DNA of 64,000 nt, from the NCBI RefSeq assembly GCF_029840635.1, contig NZ_JAOCCU010000021.1:44038-108037 (forward strand). Direction: 5' to 3'. The notes below the pieces were generated by a model, which saw nothing but the letters and a program-made list of their open reading frames with translations, had not been told where the DNA came from and made no database searches. This DNA is from Mitsuaria sp. GD03876. Its GTDB lineage: Bacteria > Pseudomonadota > Gammaproteobacteria > Burkholderiales > Burkholderiaceae_C. The translations under genes were made by a program, and so were the position numbers. Shown piece after piece: positions 52,677 through 60,034 of this stretch (positions within the stretch are counted from its first letter, which is position 1; every line of letters begins with the position of its first letter).

Positions 52677-55340
52677 TCAGCGGCGCAGCAGCCGCAGGTC
52701 GTAGAGGCCGCCCGCGACCGAGCCCGGCTCGGCGACGAAGCGCACGCGCAGCGCGCCGTCCTCGGGGCGCGGCCAGTCCTCCGGCAGCGGCACATCGCGG
52801 GCGTAGATCGTCGTGCCACCGGCCGGCTCGCCGGAGGGAGCAGCGGCATCACCCGCCCGCAGCGTCAGGTCGATCAGGCGCCGGTCGTTGACCCAGATCG
52901 AGAAGCGCCGTCCGTCGTCCGATGGCGAGAACGCCAGCCGCAGCAGGAGGCCTTCGCGTTTCGGGTCGTTCAGGCGATAGCTGAACCACGCGGTCGCGTG
53001 CCGCCATCGCCGGCCCTGGTTGAGCCCCGTCTCGACGCCTTCGCCCTCGAAGCCATGGTCGCTCTCGGGCTGCTGTTCGCCCGGGGCGACGGCGTCGACG
53101 GTGCGGGCCTGCAGCGCGAGGCGCTCGCGTTCCTCCTGGGCGAGGCGCTCACGACGTGTCTTCGCCTTGGCCGGCGTGCTGTAGGGCCAGTAGAGGACGT
53201 AGCGCGCGTCGTGCAGGCGGAAGAAGGGCTCGAGCACCAGGTCCGTGGCCGGCGCGCCCGCCGCGTCGCGCAGCAGCGCGCCCGCGCTGAAGCTCAGCGA
53301 GCGCCCGGGCACCGGCGCGAGCCGGCCGCCGAAATCCGCCCGGTCGCTGACGAACAGCGGCGCCTGGGCCAGCGGCACGACGGCGCCATGGGCGACGTGG
53401 TCCATGCGCGCGTCGCCGGCGCGGAACGCCAGGTGCTCGCCCGCGATCGGCGTCGTCCGCGCGGCCAGCACGATCGGGCCGTGCAGCACCGCCAGGTAGT
53501 CGCTTCGCGTGGGCAGCATCTCCAGCGTCGTGCGCATCGGCAGTCGGACCTCGACGACATCCCCCGCGCGCCACTCACGGGTCACGCCGACGTAGCCGCC
53601 GGGGAGGGCGTCGGCGCCGCTCAGGCGCATCGGCTGTCCGTTCACCTTCAGCTTCAGCGCGCCCGGCGCGACCCAGCCCGGGTATCGGACCTTCAGCGTG
53701 AAACGGGTCGCCTCCGGCGCTTCCTCGATGACGAGCCGAGTCGCCGCTTCGTCCGGAAATCGCGTGCGTTGGGTCAGCCGAACGCCGCGCTCGCGCCAGT
53801 CGAGCGAGGACGCCGCGAACAGGTTGACGTGGAGGACCGGGCCGCCGGGCGCGGCCTCGTCGCGCGTGTAGATGAACTGCCCATGCCGCGCGTGGCTCTC
53901 CAACCCGGAACCGACGCAGCACCACATGCCCAGCTCGACCTGCGAGTACACGCGGTAGTGGTTCGGCCGCATCGGCGTGAAGTACACGAAGCCGCCCGCC
54001 GGGTGCTGCGACGCCAGCACGTGGTTGAAGAGCGCGCGCTCGTAGTAGTCCGCATAGCCCGCCCGCTCGCGGTCGTCACCGGCATGCGCCTGCAGCAGCT
54101 CGGTGAGCTTGAGCATGTTGTAGGTGTTGCAGGTCTCGGGCCCTTCGACCTCGTCGAGCATTGGCTGGAAGTCGGTCAGCGCATGGAAGTGCTCCCTGAC
54201 GCTGTTGCCGCCGATGGCGACGCTGCGGCGCTCGCGCACCGTCCGCCAGAAGAAGCGCGCCGGTTCGAGCCAGTCGGCGTCCACCGTGGCACTGTCGCCG
54301 CGCGCGGCGTGGTTGCTGCCCATGCCCGCTTCGATGCCACCGGCGGGGAGCATCGTCCCGACCCGCGCTTCGGCAATGCGCGCGAAGCCGATCACCTTCG
54401 GGATCTGCGTGTTGGCATGCAGGCCGGTCAGCGCGTCGCGGCGCTCCCGCAGCGGATCCAGGATCGCGCGATGCGAGAAGCGATCGGCCAGGCGCAGGTA
54501 GCGGGAGTCGCCGGTGATCCCCGCGACGTCCGTGAGGATCTCGTTCATGCCGCCGTGCTCGGCGCGCATCATGTCCTGCAGCTGCGCGTCGCTCAGCGGC
54601 GCCAGCAGCGCCAGCGCCCAGCCGGCGAAGTCCACCAGCATCTCGCGCGCCAGCGCTTCCTCCGTCAGCACCCACGCGTCGCGCAGCCCGGCGAAGGTCT
54701 TGTGCAGGTTGTACCAAGGCACCCAGCGCCCGTTGACGGAGAAGCTGTCGACCTTCAGCTCACCGCGCGCGAGCGCGCGCCAGGCGCTCCGCCCGTCGGG
54801 GATGCCGCCGAGATACCCGTCGCCATGCGCCAGCTGGCAGCCACGCCACTCGCGCAGCACCTGCCGCAGCCGCTCGCGGACGGCCTCGTCGCCGGTGCTG
54901 GCGGCCATCATGGCCAGCGCCGACACGTAGTGCCCGGCCATGTGGCCGTCCAGCCCGCTGCTTTCCCAATTGCCGTACGACGGCTTGGGCAGGGGCAGGC
55001 CGGCCTCGCGGCGGAACGGCGCGAGCAGCCGGTCCGCATCGAGCGCCATCAGGTAGCGCAGGTCGACGCGCTGCGCGTCCCGCAGCGGGCCATCGAGCAG
55101 GCGCACGCGCGACAGCGGGAACCGGGCCGCCTCGGCCGTGCGGGACGGCAAGCCGCGCATCGCGGAGGCCGCCGCTGCGGAGGAGGGCACGTCGGCGGAG
55201 AGGTCCGCCGACGTGCCGTCGCCAGCCAGCAGCGCGCCGAACGCCGGCCCGCTCATCCCGCCGAGGCCACCGGCCGAGGCGCTCGCGGCGCCGCACAGGC
55301 AACTGCGCAGGAAGCCGCGCCGAGGCAGGTCGCGTCGCAT
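52677..55340 (-). CDS. GH127-family (DUF1680) beta-L-arabinofuranosidase, exported
   Basis: 887 residues with a Tat-like or Cys-containing signal (LPRRGFLRSCLCGAASASA). The (alpha/alpha)6 barrel of DUF1680 is recognisable: NWESSGLDGHMAGHYVSAL, WVPWYNLHKTFAGLRDAWV, EHGGMNEILTDVA and SVAIGGNSVREHFH. Zinc and catalytic residues of the family are present: E402 and C404 in EGPETCNTYNM, and C474-C475 in GMWCCVGSGLE, one of them the nucleophilic Cys. GH127 enzymes release beta-L-arabinofuranose from glycoprotein or pectic side chains. An Arg/Glu-rich insertion near 720-770 (RRERLAQEERERLALQA) is unusual. It lies 52 nt downstream of the GH51 gene, probably the same operon. Confidence 0.93.
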   Translation of the reverse strand: MRRDLPRRGFLRSCLCGAASASAGGLGGMSGPAFGALLAGDGTSADLSADVPSSAAAASAMRGLPSRTAEAARFPLSRVRLLDGPLRDAQRVDLRYLMALDADRLLAPFRREAGLPLPKPSYGNWESSGLDGHMAGHYVSALAMMAASTGDEAVRERLRQVLREWRGCQLAHGDGYLGGIPDGRSAWRALARGELKVDSFSVNGRWVPWYNLHKTFAGLRDAWVLTEEALAREMLVDFAGWALALLAPLSDAQLQDMMRAEHGGMNEILTDVAGITGDSRYLRLADRFSHRAILDPLRERRDALTGLHANTQIPKVIGFARIAEARVGTMLPAGGIEAGMGSNHAARGDSATVDADWLEPARFFWRTVRERRSVAIGGNSVREHFHALTDFQPMLDEVEGPETCNTYNMLKLTELLQAHAGDDRERAGYADYYERALFNHVLASQHPAGGFVYFTPMRPNHYRVYSQVELGMWCCVGSGLESHARHGQFIYTRDEAAPGGPVLHVNLFAASSLDWRERGVRLTQRTRFPDEAATRLVIEEAPEATRFTLKVRYPGWVAPGALKLKVNGQPMRLSGADALPGGYVGVTREWRAGDVVEVRLPMRTTLEMLPTRSDYLAVLHGPIVLAARTTPIAGEHLAFRAGDARMDHVAHGAVVPLAQAPLFVSDRADFGGRLAPVPGRSLSFSAGALLRDAAGAPATDLVLEPFFRLHDARYVLYWPYSTPAKAKTRRERLAQEERERLALQARTVDAVAPGEQQPESDHGFEGEGVETGLNQGRRWRHATAWFSYRLNDPKREGLLLRLAFSPSDDGRRFSIWVNDRRLIDLTLRAGDAAAPSGEPAGGTTIYARDVPLPEDWPRPEDGALRVRFVAEPGSVAGGLYDLRLLRR

Positions 55341-55392
55341 CAGCCGCCCTTGCGCGCCGCCGGCATCACATCGCCCGTGCTCGCGACCATGC

Positions 55393-56952
55393 TCAGTCCA
55401 GCGCGACGACGACGATGGACTTCGGCGGCAGCGGCAGGCTCAGCGCGCCGTCCCGCACCTGCGCCTCATACGCCTTGGGGGCCACCACATCCGGCTTGGC
55501 GAAGGTGTTCTCACTGTCCATCGCGTCGGCGCTCAGCACCTGGCCGACGGCACGCTTCGCGGCCGCGCCCTGCAGCGCCACCGTCACCGTCTGCGCCTCG
55601 CGCGGATTCACGTTGACCAGCGCGAGATAGAGCCTGCCGTCCTTGCCGCGCGCCGCCGACGCGCTCACCGCCGGCATCGACTTGCCGCCCAGCGCGTACT
55701 CGGGATTGCCGCTCAGCGCCACCGGCAGCGAGGTCGCGTCCTGGAACGGCGTGTACAGCGCGAAGGCGTGGTACGTCGGCGTCAGCACCATGCGGGTCTT
55801 GTCCGTGTGGATCATGGCCTGCAGCACGTTGACCATCTGCGCGATGTTGGTCATGTGCACCCGGTCCGCGTGCGCATGGAACATGTGGAAGTGCAGGGCG
55901 GCGAGCACCGCGTCGCGCAGCGTGTTGCGCTGGACCAGGAAGCCCGGGTTGGTGCCCGGCTCCGGGTCATACCAGCTGCCCCACTCGTCGAGGTAGAGCC
56001 CGAGGCGCTTCTGCGGGTCGTTCTTGTCCAGGACGGCGATGTTGGCCGCGACGGTCTTCTCGAAGTCCTGCGTGTAGGACAGCAGCGAGATCCACTGCGC
56101 TTCCGCGAAGCCGGCCGCCGGGCCCTTGCCCTCCCACTGGCCGCTCGGGAACACGTAGTAGTGATGGCCGATCGCGTCGAAGTTGAACTTCAGGTTCTGC
56201 GTCGACAGTACCTCGGTCCAGCGCGTGTCGTTGGCGTTGCCGCCGCTGGCGATGAACTTGGGCCGGTTGTTCTCCGGCGTCTTCAGGAAGGTGGCGACCT
56301 GGCGGTACTGGTTGACGTAGTACTCCGGCGTCATGTTGCCGCCGCAACCCCAGGCCTCGTTGCCGACGGCGAAGTAGCTGACCTTGAACGGCTTGTCGCG
56401 ACCGTTCTTGCGGCGCAGCTGCGCCAGCGTCGAGTTGCCCTCGGCGGTCATGTACTCCAGCCACTCGGCCATCTCCTGCGCGCTGCCGGTGCCGAGGTTG
56501 CCGTTGACGTAGGCCTCGGCGCCGAGCTGCTCGACCAGGTCGAAGAACTCATGCGTGCCGACGGCGTTGTTCTCGGCCACGCCGCCCCAGTGCGTGTTGA
56601 CCTTGACCGGACGCCTGGCGCGCGGGCCGATGCCTTCGCGCCAGTGGTACTCGTCGGCGAAGCAGCCGCCGGGCCAGCGCACCAGCGGCACGTGCAGCGC
56701 CTTGAGCGCGCCCACGACGTCCTTGCGCCAGCCCCGCACGTTGGGGATCTTCGAGTCGGGACCGACCCACATGCCTTCATAAATGCCGGTGCCCAGGTGC
56801 TCGGCGAACTGCCCGTAGACATTGCGGTGGATCACCGGGCCGGGCTTGCCGGCGTCGATGCTCACGCGCACGTCGGCGGCGCGCGCCGCGGGCAGCGTCG
56901 CGCCCACCAGGGCGCCCATGGCGAGCAGTCCCGCCTTCCATGCGAATCTCAT
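55393..56952 (-). CDS. GH51-family alpha-L-arabinofuranosidase, exported
   Basis: 519 residues from the ATG at 56952 behind GAAGGAGACCTC; open frame upstream overlaps the dehydratase. The signal peptide is WKAGLLAMGALVGATLPAAR. Catalytic residues are the acid/base E199 in FAVGNEAWGCGG and the nucleophile E323 in YLDEWGSWYDPE; VRWPGGCFADEYHWREGIGP is the classic GH51 block. It hydrolyses terminal alpha-L-arabinofuranosyl residues from arabinan and arabinoxylan. Most GH51 enzymes are cytoplasmic, so an exported form is notable and fits a periplasmic or surface role before transport. It follows the arabonate dehydratase by 115 nt. Confidence 0.94.
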   Translation of the reverse strand: MRFAWKAGLLAMGALVGATLPAARAADVRVSIDAGKPGPVIHRNVYGQFAEHLGTGIYEGMWVGPDSKIPNVRGWRKDVVGALKALHVPLVRWPGGCFADEYHWREGIGPRARRPVKVNTHWGGVAENNAVGTHEFFDLVEQLGAEAYVNGNLGTGSAQEMAEWLEYMTAEGNSTLAQLRRKNGRDKPFKVSYFAVGNEAWGCGGNMTPEYYVNQYRQVATFLKTPENNRPKFIASGGNANDTRWTEVLSTQNLKFNFDAIGHHYYVFPSGQWEGKGPAAGFAEAQWISLLSYTQDFEKTVAANIAVLDKNDPQKRLGLYLDEWGSWYDPEPGTNPGFLVQRNTLRDAVLAALHFHMFHAHADRVHMTNIAQMVNVLQAMIHTDKTRMVLTPTYHAFALYTPFQDATSLPVALSGNPEYALGGKSMPAVSASAARGKDGRLYLALVNVNPREAQTVTVALQGAAAKRAVGQVLSADAMDSENTFAKPDVVAPKAYEAQVRDGALSLPLPPKSIVVVALD

Positions 56953-57067
56953 GAGGTCTCCTTCGTTCTTGTGGATGTCCGTGCCCATCGCAGGGCCGGG
57001 CGATGCGTCGTCGCCCGAAAGCGCGAAGGACCGTTGCCGGTCCTTCGTCATGTTCACTGGCGCGCGG

Positions 57068-58816
57068 TCAGTGCGAATGCCTCGGCACCGCCGAGCCGCG
57101 GCAGCCGCGCAGGAAATCGAAGTCGCAGCCTTCGTCGGCCTGCAGCACATGCTCGACATAGAGCTTGCGATAGCCGCTCAGGTCCGCCGGATCGGGCTGC
57201 TGAGTCGCCGCCCAGGCGGCCAGGCGGGCCTCGAGTTCCGCTGGCGGGATGTCCAGGTGCAGCCGGTTGGCGGCGCAGTCCAGCTCGATCCAGTCGCCCT
57301 CGCGGACCACCGCGAGCGGCCCGCCGGCCTTGGCCTCCGGCGCCACGTGCAGCACGACGGTGCCGTAGGCGGTGCCGCTCATGCGGGCGTCGGAGATGCG
57401 CACCATGTCCTTGACGCCCTGCGCCAGCAGCTTGGGCGGCAGGCCCATGTTGCCGACCTCCGCCATGCCGGGGTAACCGCGCGGGCCGCAGTTCTTCATC
57501 ACCAGGACCGAGTCGGCATCGACCTCCAGCGCCGGATCCATGATCCGCGCCTTGTAGTCCTCGAAGTCCTCGAAGACCACCGCCCGGCCGCGATGCTGCA
57601 TCAGCGCAGGGGTCGCCGCCGACGGCTTGAGCACCGCGCCGCGCGGCGCCAGGTTGCCGCGCAGCACGCAGATGCCGCCGTCCTCGATCAGCGGCTTGGC
57701 GATCGGGCGGATCACTTCCTCGTCATAGATCGGCGCGTCGTGGCAGTTCTGCCAGAGCGTCCGGCCATTGACCGTCAGCGCGTCCTTGTGCGGCAGCAGG
57801 CCGTGCTCGCCCAGCCGGCGCAGCACCGCGGGCAGGCCGCCGGCGTAATAGAACTCCTCCATCAGGAAACGGCCCGACGGCAGCAGGTCGACCAGCGTCG
57901 GCGTGCCGCGGCCGATGGCGGTCCAGTCCTCGAGCTCCAGCGGCACGCCGACGCGGCCGGCGATCGCCTTCAAATGGATCACCGCGTTGGTCGAGCCGCC
58001 GATCGCCGCGTTGGTGCGGATCGCGTTCTCGAAGGCCTCGCGGGTCAGGACCTTGGACAGGCGCAGGTCCTCCCAGACCATCTCGACGATGCGCATGCCG
58101 GAGAGATGCGCCAGCACGTAGCGGCGCGCGTCGACCGCCGGGATCGCGGCGTTGTGCGGCAGCGAGGTGCCCAGCGACTCCGCCATGCACGCCATCGTCG
58201 AGGCCGTGCCCATCGTGTTGCAGGTGCCCGCCGAACGCGAATGGCCCGCCTCGGCGGCGATGAAGTCATGCATCGACAGCTCGCCGGCCTTGACCTGCTC
58301 GTGCAGCTGCCAGACGGCCGTGCCCGAGCCGATGTTCTTGCCGTTCAACTTGCCGTTGAGCATCGGCCCGCCCGTCACGACGATCGTCGGCAGGTCCACG
58401 CTGGCCGCGCCCATCAGCAGCGCCGGCGTCGTCTTGTCGCAGCCCACCAGCAGCACCACCGCATCCATCGGGTTGCCGCGGATCGACTCCTCCACGTCCA
58501 TGCTCGCCAGGTTGCGCGTCAGCATCGCCGTCGGACGCAGGTTGGACTCGCCGTTCGAGAACACCGGGAACTCGACCGGGAAGCCGCCAGCCTCCAGGAT
58601 GCCGCGCTTCACATGCTCCGCCAGCTTGCGGAAATGCGCGTTGCAAGGGGTCAGCTCCGACCAGGTGTTGCAGATGCCGATGATCGGCTTGCCCTCGAAC
58701 TCATGATCCGGAATCCCCTGGTTCTTCATCCAGGACCGGTACATGAATCCATTCTTGTCCTGCGTCCCGAACCACTCGGCGGAACGCAACTTGATCTTCT
58801 TCTTGGCCTCGGTCAT
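57068..58816 (-). CDS. IlvD/Edd-family aldonate dehydratase, probable L-arabonate dehydratase
   Basis: 582 residues. The three cysteines that bind the [2Fe-2S] cluster are C49 (GICNTWSE), C126 (LVGCDKTTPA, with the Mg-binding Asp and carbamylated Lys) and C199 (SAGTCNTMGTAS); the C-terminal Ser in ARMSGTAYGT is the catalytic base. Length and motifs fit sugar-acid dehydratases (arabonate/xylonate) rather than IlvD or Edd. It supplies the step from L-arabonate to 2-keto-3-deoxyarabonate, missing from the enzyme set at 8-12 kb. It leads a leftward operon with GH51 and GH127 from a TTGGAT-N18-TAGGAT promoter at 58847-58876. Confidence 0.93.
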   Translation of the reverse strand: MTEAKKKIKLRSAEWFGTQDKNGFMYRSWMKNQGIPDHEFEGKPIIGICNTWSELTPCNAHFRKLAEHVKRGILEAGGFPVEFPVFSNGESNLRPTAMLTRNLASMDVEESIRGNPMDAVVLLVGCDKTTPALLMGAASVDLPTIVVTGGPMLNGKLNGKNIGSGTAVWQLHEQVKAGELSMHDFIAAEAGHSRSAGTCNTMGTASTMACMAESLGTSLPHNAAIPAVDARRYVLAHLSGMRIVEMVWEDLRLSKVLTREAFENAIRTNAAIGGSTNAVIHLKAIAGRVGVPLELEDWTAIGRGTPTLVDLLPSGRFLMEEFYYAGGLPAVLRRLGEHGLLPHKDALTVNGRTLWQNCHDAPIYDEEVIRPIAKPLIEDGGICVLRGNLAPRGAVLKPSAATPALMQHRGRAVVFEDFEDYKARIMDPALEVDADSVLVMKNCGPRGYPGMAEVGNMGLPPKLLAQGVKDMVRISDARMSGTAYGTVVLHVAPEAKAGGPLAVVREGDWIELDCAANRLHLDIPPAELEARLAAWAATQQPDPADLSGYRKLYVEHVLQADEGCDFDFLRGCRGSAVPRHSH

Positions 58817-58846
58817 TGCGGTTGTGGTGTGTTGTCTCCGAGGACG

Positions 58847-58913
58847 ATCCTAGGGAGGGGGGTGATTCGGATCCAATCAAAACTTCTTGGGTTCTGATAT
58901 CAAGTTTGGTATC
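58847..58913 (-). promoter_or_regulatory. Arabonate dehydratase promoter with upstream 18-bp dyad
   Basis: Read leftwards: -10 TAGGAT (58847-58852), 18-bp spacer ending CTCCC, -35 TTGGAT (58871-58876). Exactly 19 nt beyond the -35 is the dyad GATATCAAGTTTGGTATC (58896-58913), closely related to that of ytfQ: the outer GATATC and TATC are identical. The rest of the 236-nt gap to the GH43 stop shows nothing further. Confidence 0.62.
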
Positions 58914-59052
58914 TGTCGGGGGAGCCCCGTCTTGCGTGGGGCGGGGCGTTGGCCGCCATGGCATGGGGCCACAGGCGGCAAGCGCCTGAACCCCACGCCA
59001 TGCCGTCCCCAACCAGTACCGTCCTTCGACGGATTTGCCACCGAGGACGCCG

Positions 59053-60024
59053 TCAGGTGGCCAGGCCGGCATCGCCGAAGGTGGGGTGGCCCTCGGCGGT
59101 CCATTTCATTCGTTTGACGAAGGTGTGGCGGTCGGGGTTCCACAAGGGATCGCCGACGATCTCGGTGTAGGTGCGGGCGTGATAGACCAGCAGCACGGTT
59201 TCGCCGTCCTCGTCCAGCGCGAAGCTGTTGTGGCCCGGGCCGTAGACCGGCTGCGTCGGACTGGTGGTCAGCACCGGCGTCGCGGACTTGGTCCAGCTCG
59301 CCGGATCCATCGGATCGGCAGCCGCGTCCATCCACAACAGGCCCATCGCGTAGTTCTCGTCGGTCGCGCTGGCCGAGTAGCTGATGAACACCTTGCCCCC
59401 ACGCTGGAGCACCGAGGGCCCCTCGTTGACGAGGAAGCCGCGGCACTCCCAGTCGTGCTCGGGCCGGCTCAGCATCACCGGCGCGCCGTCGAGCTGCCAC
59501 GGCGTGCGCATCGGCGCGATGTACAGGTTGGAGTTGCCCGGGATCGCGACATCCTTCTGCGCCCACAGGTAATACAGCCGCCCGCCATGCTCGAAGGTCG
59601 TCGCGTCCAGGCAGAAGGTGTCGATGCCGCTGTCCACCTGGCCGAGGAACTCCCACTCGCCCGCCATCGGATCGGGCGACACGTTCCTCAGCGCATACAT
59701 GCGGTGCTGGAAGAGGCCGCCGACGATCTCCCGGCTCGGCGCCGCGGCGAAGTAGACGTACCAGGCGCCCTGGCGGAAATGCAGCTCCGGCGCCCAGATG
59801 AGTTCGGACCAGCGCCCGGTGTCCGGCTTGCGCCAGATCACCCGGGGCTCGGCCGCCGGCAGGTCCCGCCACCGGTCGGCGGCGCGCAGCTCGATGTGGT
59901 CGTAGGCCGGCACCGAGGCGGTGAAGAAGTAGCGCGCCCGGCCCGCCTCGTCGACGTGACGGGTGAGGTGGGGATCGGCCCGCTGAGGGATCAGCGGGGT
60001 CAGGACTTGCGGGACGTCGGTCAT
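59053..60024 (-). CDS. GH43-family arabinosidase, cytoplasmic; paralogue of the 17872 gene
   Basis: 323 residues from the ATG at 60024, without a signal peptide. Catalytic acids: Asp in PQRADPHLTRH near residue 15, Asp in FCLDATTFEHGG and Glu in VNEGPSVLQRGG. Blocks shared with the GH43 at 17872 include PLIPQRADPHL, FTASVP, WAPELH, GLLW and GPGHNSF, so the two arose by duplication and now sit in the two halves of the locus. Probably an exo-acting alpha-L-arabinofuranosidase on imported oligosaccharides. It starts 11 nt after the TonB receptor stop, so it is likely expressed from the receptor promoter. Confidence 0.88.
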   Translation of the reverse strand: MTDVPQVLTPLIPQRADPHLTRHVDEAGRARYFFTASVPAYDHIELRAADRWRDLPAAEPRVIWRKPDTGRWSELIWAPELHFRQGAWYVYFAAAPSREIVGGLFQHRMYALRNVSPDPMAGEWEFLGQVDSGIDTFCLDATTFEHGGRLYYLWAQKDVAIPGNSNLYIAPMRTPWQLDGAPVMLSRPEHDWECRGFLVNEGPSVLQRGGKVFISYSASATDENYAMGLLWMDAAADPMDPASWTKSATPVLTTSPTQPVYGPGHNSFALDEDGETVLLVYHARTYTEIVGDPLWNPDRHTFVKRMKWTAEGHPTFGDAGLAT

Positions 60025-60034
60025 CGCGGGGCGG

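Noticed and set aside
51375..55616. A 1,413-codon rightward open frame opposite the desaturase, GH127 and GH51 genes
   Set aside because: Low-complexity composition and complete, motif-bearing enzymes on the other strand. No start or ribosome-binding support.
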